A model generated the notes under the pieces. The model made no database searches. It was not told where the DNA came from and saw nothing but the letters and a program-made list of their open reading frames with translations. Both the position numbers and the translations under genes were made by a program. From Firmicutes bacterium AM41-11 (GTDB taxonomy: Bacteria; Bacillota_I; Bacilli_A; Erysipelotrichales; Erysipelotrichaceae), in NCBI GenBank assembly GCA_003480165.1, contig QUIQ01000003.1, forward strand, positions 124,001-188,000: a stretch of DNA of 64,000 bases, given 5' to 3'. The first letter of the stretch is position 1; each line of letters starts with the position of its first letter. Shown here one piece after another: positions 51,677 to 61,685 of this stretch.

Positions 51677-53748
51677 TTGCGCTTTCCTCCATTTTCAAAT
51701 TCCATACTGAACTTCGTTTTGCCATCATCTGATACCTCCATAAAGACGGTGGCATCAAAGGTGTTGCCCGTTCTTTCGGACTTGCAATTCTTGAGCTTTA
51801 CCTTGCCGGAACCAAGCAATTTCTGCGCCGTGGCAGAAGTCATGCTCTTGCCGATGCTCGCAAAGTAGCGATTGTTTTTCCAGAGGGCAAATTTGCAAGC
51901 TCTGTTGGAACAGAAAAATGCCTTGGCTTTGTCCTCTACAGCACTGCCGCAGAGCGGGCATTTGCCGATAGAATTGGCTTCTTTCGACATCATAACCTCG
52001 GAATCACGGATTACTTCATAGTTCTGAATCAGACCGGCAATCACATCTTTGATCTCGTCCATAAAGTCCTCGCTGGCATATTCGCCTTTCTCAATGAGCA
52101 ACAATTTTTCTTCCCAATCCGCCGTCATGGATGGGGACTGAATCTGTTCCGGCATGACTGTTACCAGAGCCGTACCCTTGTGGGTCGGAATCAGGTGTTT
52201 GGTTTTCTTATCACCCTTACGCTCCAGAAAACCGATGCGAACCAGCTTCTCAATGATACCGGCACGGGTCGCAGGCGTTCCCAAACCTTTGCGCTCCACC
52301 TCATCAGGCATTTCGTCCGCACCGGCAGTTTCCATAGCAGAAAGCAGAGTATCCTCGGTAAAGTGTTTAGGGGGAGATGTTTTCCCTTCCTTGATTTCCG
52401 TGCCGCTGACGGTCATTTCGTCACCAACGGAAACAGAAGGGAGTGTCTGCACGTTTTCGTCGGATTTTGTCGAATCATTTTTCTGAACCAGAGCTTTCCA
52501 TCCATCCTGCACAACAGTTTTGCCTTTGGTGGAAAACACGGTACCGCCACAGTCCAGCTCAATAACTGTCTCTGCGTATCGGTGCGGATCGCCAACAGCT
52601 ACGCACAACCGATTCGAGATCAGTTGCAAAATTGCAAGTTCACCCTTGGGAAGTTCGCTCAGATTGCATTTCTGCAATTCTCTGGTCGGAATGATGGCAT
52701 GGTGATCTGTGACCTTTTTGTTATTCACAACCTGCTCTGCATGAACTGGTATGTTATCCACATCCTCCACGGGGAATGTGTGGAAAGCCAGCTTTACGAG
52801 GTCGGTCAGGCTATGTGCCATATCTTCCGTCAGAAACCTGCTGTCGGTACGGGGATAAGTGACCAGTTTCTTTTCATAGAGGTTCTGCGTGTAGTCCAAG
52901 GTCTGCTGTGCCGTGTAGCCAAGCACACGGTTGGCTTCTCTCTGTAAACTGGTCAGGTCATAGAGCGCAGGCGGCTTTTCTGTTTTCTCCTTACATTCAG
53001 CTTTCTGAACGATTGCCACCGAACAGCTTTGTTTGACAGCTTCGGCTGCTGCCTTGGTTTTGAAGCGTTCGCTTGCAGCCGTAAAACCATCCAATCCAAT
53101 CTGAACTGTGTAGAACAGTTCAGGCTTGAATGCGGAAATGGCAGCTTCTCGCATAACAGCCATAGCAAGGGTAGGGGTCATAACACGACCAACATTCAGG
53201 GTCTGCCCGTAAAGGGTCGAAAAAAGTCGAGTAGCGTTAATACCAACAATCCAGTCGGCTCGTTCTCGACACAGTGCTGCTTCATACAAAGCATCATATT
53301 CCGTTCCAGACCTGAGATTTTCAAAGCCCTCCTTGATTGCTACATCTTCCATCGAGGAAATCCAAAGCCGCTCAAACGGCTTTCTGCACCCGGCTTTGTG
53401 GTACACCAACCGAAAGATCAGCTCGCCCTCACGACCGGCATCTGTTGCACACACAAGACTCGCAACATCTTCTCTGGCCATGAGCTTTTTCAGAATCCCA
53501 AACTGTTTTTTCGTACCGGCAGAAACCTCATACTGCCAGTCCATCGGGAAGATAGGAAGGTCTGCATAAGCCCATTTGCTGTACTTCGCATCATAGACTT
53601 CCGGCTGTGCCAGCTCCACCAAATGCCCTACACACCAGCTGACCACATATCCGTTTCCCTCTAAGTAGCCATCCTCACGCTTGGCAGCACCTAACACTTT
53701 GGCAATACTCTGTGCAACCGAAGGCTTTTCAGCCAAAACTAATTTCAT
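51673..53748 (-). CDS. topB: DNA topoisomerase III of the ICE
   Basis: 691 residues from ATG 53748 (MKLVLAEKPSVAQSIAKVLG); an ATG two codons earlier is too close to AAGGAG. Type IA topoisomerase: TOPRIM acidic motif CATDAGREGELIF near 100, catalytic Tyr in TYPRTDSRFL near 299, and a C-terminal zinc ribbon CPLCGSAV...CSNRACKF near 595-620. It relaxes or decatenates DNA during ICE transfer or replication. The last bases overlap the next gene. Confidence 0.92.
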   Translation of the reverse strand: MKLVLAEKPSVAQSIAKVLGAAKREDGYLEGNGYVVSWCVGHLVELAQPEVYDAKYSKWAYADLPIFPMDWQYEVSAGTKKQFGILKKLMAREDVASLVCATDAGREGELIFRLVYHKAGCRKPFERLWISSMEDVAIKEGFENLRSGTEYDALYEAALCRERADWIVGINATRLFSTLYGQTLNVGRVMTPTLAMAVMREAAISAFKPELFYTVQIGLDGFTAASERFKTKAAAEAVKQSCSVAIVQKAECKEKTEKPPALYDLTSLQREANRVLGYTAQQTLDYTQNLYEKKLVTYPRTDSRFLTEDMAHSLTDLVKLAFHTFPVEDVDNIPVHAEQVVNNKKVTDHHAIIPTRELQKCNLSELPKGELAILQLISNRLCVAVGDPHRYAETVIELDCGGTVFSTKGKTVVQDGWKALVQKNDSTKSDENVQTLPSVSVGDEMTVSGTEIKEGKTSPPKHFTEDTLLSAMETAGADEMPDEVERKGLGTPATRAGIIEKLVRIGFLERKGDKKTKHLIPTHKGTALVTVMPEQIQSPSMTADWEEKLLLIEKGEYASEDFMDEIKDVIAGLIQNYEVIRDSEVMMSKEANSIGKCPLCGSAVEDKAKAFFCSNRACKFALWKNNRYFASIGKSMTSATAQKLLGSGKVKLKNCKSERTGNTFDATVFMEVSDDGKTKFSMEFENGGKRK

Positions 53749-53876
53749 TTGCATCTGCTCCTTTCACAAAAAAATAAGCAGCCACACACCGTAGTGCATG
53801 ACTGCTATGTAAAAAGTTCGGAAAGGATTTTTGCAACCTGATACAATTTTCTGTTCTACAATCTCCGTCATAATAA
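53749..53876. other. Gap between topB and the DUF4143 ATPase
   Basis: No gene seen. A loose AGCAGTCATGCAC-like repeat near 53775-53805 could be a weak hairpin. Confidence 0.3.
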
Positions 53877-53917
53877 AAATATCTCCATCATTTCAAAAGA
53901 GAATGACGGAGATATTT
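53877..53917 (-). terminator. Terminator of the DUF4143 ATPase gene
   Basis: Minus-strand AAATATCTCC / GGAGATATTT arms with inner TCATT/AATGA, then TTATT, 8 bases after the stop. Confidence 0.8.
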
Positions 53918-53925
53918 CACCTTGC

Positions 53926-55122
53926 TTATTCTTGTAGCAACCAATCGGCTATATCGTGAATTTCGATTCCTTCATAGCTATATTGGGGATGTTTGGTTCT
54001 GGCAATAATCATTTTCGGATAAGCGTCTCGAATCTGAAGCAGAGGAGAGCATTCTCTCTCAAATGTTTCCTGCCCGGAAATGTTGTCGCTGACCTGAATA
54101 TAAATCTTTTCGCTACCTCTCTGAGCAACAAAGTCGATTTCCTTTTGATAGAGCTTGCCGACATAGACATCATATCCACGGCGAAGAAGCTCGATACAAA
54201 CAACGTTTTCATATACTCTGCCATAGTCTATATTTCTGCTTCCCAGTATTGCATATCGAATACCGCTGTCACACAAATAGAACTTTTCAGAGCTTTCAAG
54301 GTATTTCTTACCTCGGATGTCATATCTCTTAATATCATAAAATACAAAAGCATTGCACAAATACTTAATGTACTTGCCGACGGTTACATGATTGGTTGGA
54401 GTCTCATTTGCTGTCAGTAGCTGACTGACCTTATTCGGAGAAGTCAGGTTGCTGATATTATCCATAAGGAACTCGCTCAGACGTTGTAAAACCAAAGTGT
54501 CCGGGAGAGTATATTTCTGTACCAAATCCCTTGTAACAATCGTTTCGTAGACCTCTTTGATATAGTTTGTTCTGTCTTTTTCGGTTCTATAAGCATAGGA
54601 ACCTGCTAAACCGCCCTTGATAGCGTACTCATCAAAGAGCTTATCTTTGTCACTAATATCATCATAATACTGGCAATATTCCTGGAAGCTGAAAGGAAAC
54701 ACATGAATTTCAATATAGCGTCCGGTAAACAGAGTTGCCAGATCTGCACTCAACAGGAAAGCATTAGAGCCTGTTACATAGATGTCGTATTTTCCCTTAG
54801 AGTACAGGCTATTGATTGCCAACTCAAACTTGGGACACATCTGAACCTCGTCTACAAACAGGTAGTTCGTTTTTCCTTCCTGATAATGTTCTTCCACATA
54901 GGCGTGTAAGGCATGGTATTCCTTGATTTCTTCATACGCCAAATCCATGAAGTCGATGAAGATAATATTGATGTTTTCAAAATTGCTTTTCAGATACGCA
55001 ATATACGCCTGCATCAATTTGGACTTACCAGATCGACGAATGCCCGTGATGATCTTGATGTCAGGAGTACCATTCAGTTCAATGATTCTATCGAGATATT
55101 TTGCTCTCGTGATTGTTTTCAT
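53926..55122 (-). CDS. AAA-type ATPase with DUF4143 (archaeal-ATPase-like)
   Basis: 398 residues from ATG 55122 (MKTITRAKYLDRIIELNGTP) with GGGTGA upstream. Walker A IITGIRRSGKSKLMQ near residue 20, Walker B YLFVDEVQMCPKFE near 84, sensor VTGSNAFLLS, and a C-terminal DUF4143 region with a nuclease-like pattern (GYDVYVGKLYQKEIDFVAQR). Such proteins are common on mobile DNA and may act in defence or plasmid stabilisation; the biochemical role is unknown. It has its own promoter and terminator inside the transfer operon, so it looks like an inserted cargo gene (inference). Confidence 0.78.
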   Translation of the reverse strand: MKTITRAKYLDRIIELNGTPDIKIITGIRRSGKSKLMQAYIAYLKSNFENINIIFIDFMDLAYEEIKEYHALHAYVEEHYQEGKTNYLFVDEVQMCPKFELAINSLYSKGKYDIYVTGSNAFLLSADLATLFTGRYIEIHVFPFSFQEYCQYYDDISDKDKLFDEYAIKGGLAGSYAYRTEKDRTNYIKEVYETIVTRDLVQKYTLPDTLVLQRLSEFLMDNISNLTSPNKVSQLLTANETPTNHVTVGKYIKYLCNAFVFYDIKRYDIRGKKYLESSEKFYLCDSGIRYAILGSRNIDYGRVYENVVCIELLRRGYDVYVGKLYQKEIDFVAQRGSEKIYIQVSDNISGQETFERECSPLLQIRDAYPKMIIARTKHPQYSYEGIEIHDIADWLLQE

Positions 55123-55183
55123 ATAGTCACCCGCTTTCAAAAATTGAAATTTTTTCATTTCTCGAAACCGCTTCGCTGTACTT

Positions 55184-55212
55184 ATTATACTGTCTGCTAA
55201 TAGTATATGCAA
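55184..55212 (-). promoter_or_regulatory. Promoter of the DUF4143 ATPase gene
   Basis: Minus strand TTGCAT, exactly 17 bases, TATAAT, 62 bases before the ATG. An inverted repeat CTTTCAAAAA / TTTTTGAAAG (55220-55254) lies just upstream. Confidence 0.7.
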
Positions 55213-55309
55213 GATGTCACTTTCAAAAACGCAAATTTTTTTATTTTTTGAAAGCGGAAACTATGTAAAGGCAACCCGAAGGCTGCCCCAGGCATCAAGC
55301 CTATCCTGT

Positions 55310-55993
55310 TTACACAGGTTCATTATCATCTTCATCGACGGAGCTATCTTCATCGTCGTCCTCAAACTCCGGATCGTACCCATAGTCCTCGTCATCGTCC
55401 ACATAATCAGCATCTGGGTCAGGCTTTGCCGCTTCCTGTGCCTTCTTCTTTTCCTGGACTTTCTTAAATACGAAGAATCCACCACCACAGGCAAGCACAA
55501 TCAGAGTAAGAATCGCCGGGAGCATATTTGTGGATTTCGGCTTTTCCTCCGGTGTCGGTTCTGTAATTTCAGGAACTGTTTCAACTACTTCCGGCTTTGT
55601 TTCCTCAACCGGCTTGGTGAACTCTGCAACTTCTTCCTCGTCCATCAGCTTGAGCAGGTCGGCTTCATCCACCTGATTCAGAAAATGCACGGTTTCCTCG
55701 CCCTTATCATCACGGTCAATGATGATATAGAAGTAGTTTCCGTTTTTGGTTACAGCGGTAATGAACTGCTTTCCGCTTTTCGTAGGCGAGCCAGCGTCAT
55801 CAACCAAAGTCAGATTGCCGTCGGGAGTAAGCGGTAGCATCGGCTCCTCCGGCTCTGTTTCGGGAACTTTTTCTTCGACCGCAGGTTCTTCAGTCGCTAC
55901 GCTTTCATCTACATAGGCAAATGCCGTTGTAGAAAACACGCCAAAACACATTGCACACGCCAGCAATGCGGCTCCAATTTTCTTAAATCTCAT
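55310..55993 (-). CDS. DUF4366-type surface protein of the conjugation module
   Basis: 227 residues from ATG 55993 (MRFKKIGAALLACAMCFGVF, GGAGG 9 bases upstream). Signal peptide, acidic Pro/Glu-rich outer region, a beta-rich segment (KSGKQFITAVTKNGNYFYII), a membrane helix near 150-172 (MLPAILTLIVLACGGGFFVF) and an intensely acidic cytoplasmic tail (YVDDDEDYGYDPEFEDDDED). Typical DUF4366 partner of the T4SS in these ICEs, perhaps a surface adhesin or channel component. Confidence 0.75.
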   Translation of the reverse strand: MRFKKIGAALLACAMCFGVFSTTAFAYVDESVATEEPAVEEKVPETEPEEPMLPLTPDGNLTLVDDAGSPTKSGKQFITAVTKNGNYFYIIIDRDDKGEETVHFLNQVDEADLLKLMDEEEVAEFTKPVEETKPEVVETVPEITEPTPEEKPKSTNMLPAILTLIVLACGGGFFVFKKVQEKKKAQEAAKPDPDADYVDDDEDYGYDPEFEDDDEDSSVDEDDNEPV

Positions 55994-56240
55994 TCTGCGT
56001 TTCCTCCTCATTCATAGTATTGATCGTATCAGGCTTCGGAGCCATATCCGCAGCAAACATACGGAGCAGCTCAGAAAGCTGTTCGGGATTCAGGTTCGCA
56101 GCATGAACCATCTCATGGATTTCGGAATTTTCCTCCTCACGGTATCTGCGTTCCAGGTCTTTCACCTTAGCATCCCATTCTGCCCGTTTCTTACGGGCTT
56201 TTTCAAGGTCTGCACCTATTCTGTCTAACTTGGCACTCAA
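55983..56240 (-). CDS. DUF4315 coiled-coil protein
   Basis: 85 residues with a TTG start at 56240 (GGAGGGATGG upstream). The first half is a coiled coil (DRIGADLEKARKKRAEWDAK), the second reads LNPEQLSELLRMFAADMAP. Small conserved partner of DUF4366 genes in Tn1549-type modules; overlaps the next start by 11 bases. Function unknown. Confidence 0.75.
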   Translation of the reverse strand: MSAKLDRIGADLEKARKKRAEWDAKVKDLERRYREEENSEIHEMVHAANLNPEQLSELLRMFAADMAPKPDTINTMNEEETQNEI

Positions 56241-56254
56241 TCGCCATCCCTCCT

Positions 56255-57991
56255 TTAGTTTCTGATTCTGCCGAAGCAGTAAAAATGCTGTTGCCAGTAA
56301 TTCGATTCGATAGAAGCGTAGGAAATGGGGTTTCCGCAGTGGATCATCATACCATTGCCAACATAGATACCAACGTGTGATGCACCGGAGGTATCATAAG
56401 TGCCTTGGAAGAAAATCAAATCTCCCGGTTTGGCAGAGCTTTTCGGGATAATGTCGCATACGCCCATCAAACCGTTTGCGGTCAAACGACCAACACTCCA
56501 ACCGTTTCCGCAGTGATTGATTACATAGGAAACAAATCCGGAGCAGTCAAAGGAGGTAGACGGGCTGCTGCCGCCCCACACATACGGGTATCCCAGATAT
56601 TTTTCAGCTTCCCGAATCATATTGGCAAATCTTGTGTCTGTCAGCGCTTCGCCCGGAATATCATAATCGGTGTACTCGCCGCCAGGGGTGGCGTAAATGT
56701 CATTTCCGAAAATATCCGGTCTGTTGCCCCTTGTCTGAAGCAAAATTCTATATCGCTCCATATCATCTTCCGACAAGCCGGAATTTGAAATCACACTGTT
56801 CAAGCCCTTATTTCTGAGCTTCACATTCAGAATATAATATTCGTAATCTTCTTCCTCTGTTGTTGTCTCTCCCGTTTCGGGATCAGTAGAAGATGTTGTT
56901 CGTGTACGAATCTCTACTACTTCCGTCAGGGTCAGCTCATATTGTTGCTCAAATAGCCATTGCAGGGTAGCCTGCACCTCATCTCTGGTGTAATCCTCAA
57001 ACTTCACCGTCAAATACGCCGCCAGCTCATAAGGATTGTGGTTGATTTCATCAAGGTCATACCGGTACTCGTCATATCCGCTATGAGTACGCTCGATATT
57101 ATTGATTTTATTGCGGAGCGCAGCTTCCAAAGCCTTGTAATCATTGTCCGCACCAATAATATCTTCCTCTTTTGCAGTAAAAGAAGTTCCCAGAATGATC
57201 TGTGTGCCGCCTTGGAACATAGCCGAACAAGACGAGAACATCCCTGAGAGTATCATAAAAAGCAGTCCGGCAATCAAAACAAACAGAATCGTTTTAGAGT
57301 GTGTGGTGCAGAACTCCGTTACTCTTTCTGTGATGTTCTTGGCTCCCTGAGCTGCTTTGCCCGTTGCCTTGCCTGCACCCTTAGATGCAGAAGCCGTTGT
57401 CGAAGCGGTATTCTTACCGGCTTTGGCGGCAGCATATTCTTTCTTGATTGCCCTTTTCTGTTGCCAACGGGAAAAGGGATTGGAACCGGCATCGGGGTTG
57501 TCCTTTTTGAACTTCTCATACAGGGCATTTACATTTGCTTTATCTGACTTCTCAACCAGCTTTTCCGCCTTGTCGTAGGCTTTCAGCTTGTGACTGTAAA
57601 CGGCATGATCGACGGTATAGACAGTGGATTCAACAGCCTTGGTCGTTTCCTGCACAGCCTGAACGCCGATATTATCATCCTCATATTCTGACACCGCCCG
57701 ATGTGCTTTGGATGTGAGCGTGACTGCGGCACCACGGCTTGCCATGTGCTTTGCCACAGATGGGCGCTCGATTTCCGTAAACTCCGCTTTTTCAAAACGG
57801 AGCTTTGCTTTACGGGAACCGGCTGCATCTGTTTCCAGCTTTAGCTTCGGCTTTGCCTTTTTAGAAGCCAATTTGTCTGCCGCTTTTTCAGCCCTATCAA
57901 CCGCCTTATCTGCACGGTCGGCAGCTTTCTTCACATGAGAATCTGCAAGGTCATCTTCGGTAAAACGGAGTCGTGTAGGTCTTTTCGCCAT
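56255..57991 (-). CDS. NlpC/P60 cell-wall hydrolase of the transfer machine (CD1108 family)
   Basis: 578 residues. A long basic and alanine-rich cytoplasmic N-terminus (ADRADKAVDRAEKAADKLAS), one membrane helix near 230 (TILFVLIAGLLFMILSGMF), an extracellular stalk and a C-terminal NlpC/P60 domain with YPYVWGGSSPSTSFDCSGF (catalytic Cys near 482) and SHVGIYVGNGMM (His near 540). It opens the peptidoglycan so the conjugation channel can assemble, the role of VirB1-like proteins in Gram-positive T4SS. It lies 3 bases after virB4. Confidence 0.88.
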   Translation of the reverse strand: MAKRPTRLRFTEDDLADSHVKKAADRADKAVDRAEKAADKLASKKAKPKLKLETDAAGSRKAKLRFEKAEFTEIERPSVAKHMASRGAAVTLTSKAHRAVSEYEDDNIGVQAVQETTKAVESTVYTVDHAVYSHKLKAYDKAEKLVEKSDKANVNALYEKFKKDNPDAGSNPFSRWQQKRAIKKEYAAAKAGKNTASTTASASKGAGKATGKAAQGAKNITERVTEFCTTHSKTILFVLIAGLLFMILSGMFSSCSAMFQGGTQIILGTSFTAKEEDIIGADNDYKALEAALRNKINNIERTHSGYDEYRYDLDEINHNPYELAAYLTVKFEDYTRDEVQATLQWLFEQQYELTLTEVVEIRTRTTSSTDPETGETTTEEEDYEYYILNVKLRNKGLNSVISNSGLSEDDMERYRILLQTRGNRPDIFGNDIYATPGGEYTDYDIPGEALTDTRFANMIREAEKYLGYPYVWGGSSPSTSFDCSGFVSYVINHCGNGWSVGRLTANGLMGVCDIIPKSSAKPGDLIFFQGTYDTSGASHVGIYVGNGMMIHCGNPISYASIESNYWQQHFYCFGRIRN

Positions 57992-57994
57992 ACA

Positions 57995-60421
57995 TTACGC
58001 CTCCTTTTCCTGTGCCACCTCGTTTAACTTCGTGGTCATAATGCGATACAGTTCCAGATCTGTCGGGAATCGGTCAATGAACGGCAGAATCACATTGCCA
58101 TAGAACAGAAGTCCTTCGCCCTCACCGGAGTTGGTTACATAGGACAGCTGATGCGGCGAAATGTTCAACCGCTGTGCCAGAATACTTCGGTCATCGCTTG
58201 CCTGATTCAGCATATAGATGAAATCAGAGTTTTCGAGGATGTTGGCAATCTCCGGGGAACGAAGCAGGTCTTTGACATTCTGAGTAATACCGGTCGGCAA
58301 GCCGCCCCATTTACGGAATCGCTTCCAGATTTCTACGGAATAGGTTGCCGTCTGTTCTTCCTTCAGAAGCAGATGGAACTCGTCAATATAATATCTGGTC
58401 GATTTACCGGCAGAACGGTTGGCAGTTACACGCCCCCAGACCTGATCCTGAACGATCAGCATACCGATTTTTTTCAGCTGATTGCCCAGCTCCTTAATGT
58501 CGAAGCACACCAGACGATTCTGAATATCCACATTGGTTCTGTTGTTAAACAGTTTCAGAGAACCCTTAACATAGATTTCCAAGGCGGTCGCTACATGGTG
58601 GGCTTCCTTTTCGTCCTGTTTCAGAAGGGCATCATACAAATCCTCAAGGATCGGCATATTCTCAGGGGCAGGATTGTCGAAATATCTCTGGTAAATCTGA
58701 TGCACACAACGGTCGATAACCGTCTTTTCGATAGGCTGCAAGCCATCCTTACTGCCCATAATCAACTCACAGAGGGACAGGATAAAATCAGCTTTCAGTG
58801 CTACCGGGTTGTCATCCTCAGAGTAGTTCAGGTTGATGTCCATAGGGTTGATATAGTTGGTACTGGAGGAGCTGATTTTTACCACCTGACCATTGAACTT
58901 GTGAACCAGAGCCGCATATTCCGCTTCGGGGTCGCAGATGATAATATCGTCATCCGTAACCAGGAACGCATTGGTGATTTCACGCTTTGCGGAAAAGGAT
59001 TTACCGGAACCGGGAGTACCCAGAATCAGTCCGTTGGGGTTCTTGAGCTTCTTTCTGTCCACCATGATAAGGTTGTTCGACAGAGCATTCAGCCCGTAAT
59101 AGAGCGTTTCTCCACCATTCTGGAACAGCTCCTGCGTGGTGAAAGGCACAAAAATAGCCGTGGAACTGGTAGTCAGGCCACGACGAATCTCAATCAGGTT
59201 TTGTGCCAAAGGCAGGCTGCTCATCAGTCCGGATTCCTGCTGAAAATCCAAACGACGCAGATTGCAGTTATGCTTCTGGGCGATGCTCTGTGCCTGGAAC
59301 ACATTGTTCTCCAGTTCCTGCTCGGTGCGCCCGGTGTTCAGCACCAGAAATGTCACCATGAACATTCGCTCATTCTGGCTCTGCAATTCTTTCAGAAGTG
59401 ACTTCGCATCTTTACCATAGGTAGCAAGGTCAGATGGGATAATGTCCATGTCATAGCCAGAACGCACAGCCTTTTTCTGTTCCTCGATTTTGGAACGGTC
59501 AAGCTCGGTGATGATTCTCTTGATGGTCTTAATCGCCGCAGTCTGGTCAACCGACTGGATGTGCATGGTCACGATCTGCGTGGATTCCATATCCAGAAAA
59601 TCCGCCAGCATACGATCAGACAGGTCTGATGCCGTAATTGCCAGATAAGACATCGAACCGAAGATACTGCCCATCTGGAAGGTGCGGTTGGTCTTAAAGG
59701 CAAACGCCGTCGGAGCAATGAAGTCCTTTACGGACAGCCCGGATTCCACAAGATACTTCCAATCGAAGAAGAACTTATCATTATCACCCATGTGGAACAT
59801 AGAGTGCATCAGATGCAGCCGCTCTTTGCCGTTCATGGTAGTGGCAATGACACCCAAACGCCGAAAGTTATTGAGCAGATCGTTTTCGATATGGTTGAGT
59901 CTCGGCTTTGCCTGCCGCATGGATTCGGCTTCAATGCCGAATGTCAGGTACTTGGTTTTGGTCAAGCCGTTGTTGCCCTGCGCCAACTGCTTTTTCAGCA
60001 TCTGGCTATACTCGGCACGGACGGGATTGAAGCTGTCCTTCTTGAACGGGATACGGATACTCTTTTCAAAGCTTTCAGCATCGGTACTCAGGTTCATAAA
60101 GGAAAGCTCAAAGTGAATGGAGCTGTCAAAGAAATTCAGGAAACTGCACCACTCATCGAAGATGGCAGTCTTATCTTCCTGCTGTGCCAGCTGATAGTTG
60201 ATGTCCTGAAACTGAATGGTCTTGGTGTAATAACTGTCAGTGACACGGCAGATGCCATCCGGGAACATTCTCTGAAAGGGAATGGACTGCTGTGCAGTCT
60301 GCGGAATACCGTTGTCCTTCTTTGCCCGTTCCACAACAGCTTTAATTTCTCGCTGCTGCTTCCGATTCAGATTTGCAGGCATTTTGATGTTTCTTGCCTG
60401 TGGCTTCTTTTTGAAAAACAA
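57995..60421 (-). CDS. virB4: VirB4-type conjugation ATPase
   Basis: 808 residues. TTG 60421 is chosen, 9 bases after AAGGAGG; the in-frame TTG at 60430 touches the ribosome site. VirB4/TraE architecture: N-terminal part (30-380), Walker A LGTPGSGKSFSAKRE near 470, DEFHLLLKEEQTA (Walker B) near 682, and a GLPTGITQNVKDLL segment. It energises the type IV secretion channel at the inner face of the membrane. It overlaps prgI upstream by 80 bases, indicating translational coupling. Confidence 0.92.
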   Translation of the reverse strand: MFFKKKPQARNIKMPANLNRKQQREIKAVVERAKKDNGIPQTAQQSIPFQRMFPDGICRVTDSYYTKTIQFQDINYQLAQQEDKTAIFDEWCSFLNFFDSSIHFELSFMNLSTDAESFEKSIRIPFKKDSFNPVRAEYSQMLKKQLAQGNNGLTKTKYLTFGIEAESMRQAKPRLNHIENDLLNNFRRLGVIATTMNGKERLHLMHSMFHMGDNDKFFFDWKYLVESGLSVKDFIAPTAFAFKTNRTFQMGSIFGSMSYLAITASDLSDRMLADFLDMESTQIVTMHIQSVDQTAAIKTIKRIITELDRSKIEEQKKAVRSGYDMDIIPSDLATYGKDAKSLLKELQSQNERMFMVTFLVLNTGRTEQELENNVFQAQSIAQKHNCNLRRLDFQQESGLMSSLPLAQNLIEIRRGLTTSSTAIFVPFTTQELFQNGGETLYYGLNALSNNLIMVDRKKLKNPNGLILGTPGSGKSFSAKREITNAFLVTDDDIIICDPEAEYAALVHKFNGQVVKISSSSTNYINPMDINLNYSEDDNPVALKADFILSLCELIMGSKDGLQPIEKTVIDRCVHQIYQRYFDNPAPENMPILEDLYDALLKQDEKEAHHVATALEIYVKGSLKLFNNRTNVDIQNRLVCFDIKELGNQLKKIGMLIVQDQVWGRVTANRSAGKSTRYYIDEFHLLLKEEQTATYSVEIWKRFRKWGGLPTGITQNVKDLLRSPEIANILENSDFIYMLNQASDDRSILAQRLNISPHQLSYVTNSGEGEGLLFYGNVILPFIDRFPTDLELYRIMTTKLNEVAQEKEA

Positions 60422-60776
60422 TTCGTTCAACCTCCTTTTCCAGTTTGTACTGACGCATCAAAGCGTCATAATAGTTGTCCGTCTGATAAGGGCGAACCTT
60501 GGGACGAACGAATTTGGTCTGAATGAAGTGTTCTACAACCACTTCCAACGGCTGACTATCCTTTTCATACATTGCCAGAAAGAACAACGGTAACATGACG
60601 ATCATCATGGACAGTGCTGCAAGGCTCACATTTCCGGTTGCTTTGACCAGAAAGAAAATCGGCACTCCGATGAGCGCCGCCGCACCAAAGCAAAGTAACT
60701 GCCGTTTCGTCAGATTGAAGAACACTTTTGTTTTTACCCTCGTCAGGTCACGAGGTACGGGAATATACGCTGCCAA
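60342..60776 (-). CDS. PrgI-family membrane protein (VirB3-like)
   Basis: 144 residues. MAAYIPVPRDLTRVKTKVFF is the classic PrgI start; two membrane helices (27-45 and 47-67) follow, then a helical cytoplasmic tail. PrgI occupies the VirB3 place and works with VirB4. Its end overlaps the virB4 start. Confidence 0.88.
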   Translation of the reverse strand: MAAYIPVPRDLTRVKTKVFFNLTKRQLLCFGAAALIGVPIFFLVKATGNVSLAALSMMIVMLPLFFLAMYEKDSQPLEVVVEHFIQTKFVRPKVRPYQTDNYYDALMRQYKLEKEVERIVFQKEATGKKHQNACKSESEAAARN

Positions 60777-60793
60777 ACAATTTCCTCCTTCCC

Positions 60794-61660
60794 TTAGTGA
60801 GCGCTGAATACACCCTTCGCAAGCGAACCAGTCTTAAACAGGGTGAAGCACAAAAGGACGGTGTAGCCCATAACACCCCAGATAGAACCGATGATGTCAT
60901 CACTGAATGCGATAGACTGAATCAGCACCGCATAAATGCCCACGCAGATCATAATCAGGAATCCCTGGAATCCGATTGCAAACAGCGAACGCAGATAATT
61001 CTGTCCGATATTGCTCTGTTCTCTGTTTCCAAAAGTGGAAAGCGGAATCGGGGCAAGGCTGACCATCAGATAAATTTCAATCATTCGACCGTAGACGATC
61101 ACAAAGATGATGATTGCCAAAGCGGACATCGTGACCTGCACGATAAAGGATTGCAGGAACAAGCCGAGCAAAGGACCCAAATCCATTGCCATCAGCGTTT
61201 CTTCCATTGTTTCCAATGCCGAAGCATCTATGGCAGTATTTCCGGATATGATACCGGCGCTTGCGTTTATAACGTGCTGTGTCACATCAAACACAGCCAT
61301 CGTGATATTGAATGTGTTTGTGATTAACATGACCGCAACAAAAGTCTTGAACACCCATTTGAAGAAGATCCAGGTTTCAAAATTTGCCAGATTGTTGTGG
61401 TCAATAATCATCTGAATTAGCTCATAACAGGCAATGAAGGTCAGAATCAAGCCTGCGATTGGGATAATCACTGACTCGGAGATGTTTCGTACCATGGCAA
61501 AGACACCCGGCGAAAAATTCGCCGGGGTCATGCCAACGGAGGTTGCTATCTCGCCAACCTGGTTGTTGACGGACTCAAACATCCCCGACAGATTTCCCAT
61601 AATAGCTGAAACGAGCATTTCTTTCAGCCAGTCTGTGATCTGTTGGAGTATGCTGTCCAA
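60794..61660 (-). CDS. VirB6/TrbL-like channel membrane protein
   Basis: 288 residues with about six membrane helices (FVAVMLITNTFNITMAVFDV; QSFIVQVTMSALAIIIFVIV) and a MESTNNQVG-like start MDSILQQITDWLKEMLVSAI. The polytopic architecture and position between Maff2 and PrgI identify it as the VirB6 counterpart, the membrane core of the mating channel. Confidence 0.82.
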   Translation of the reverse strand: MDSILQQITDWLKEMLVSAIMGNLSGMFESVNNQVGEIATSVGMTPANFSPGVFAMVRNISESVIIPIAGLILTFIACYELIQMIIDHNNLANFETWIFFKWVFKTFVAVMLITNTFNITMAVFDVTQHVINASAGIISGNTAIDASALETMEETLMAMDLGPLLGLFLQSFIVQVTMSALAIIIFVIVYGRMIEIYLMVSLAPIPLSTFGNREQSNIGQNYLRSLFAIGFQGFLIMICVGIYAVLIQSIAFSDDIIGSIWGVMGYTVLLCFTLFKTGSLAKGVFSAH

Positions 61661-61685
61661 AGGCGATTACCTCCTTGTTTTGTGA

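Noticed and set aside
58151..59401. 416-codon plus-strand frame
   Set aside because: Antisense shadow of virB4; composition mirrors the complement of that gene.
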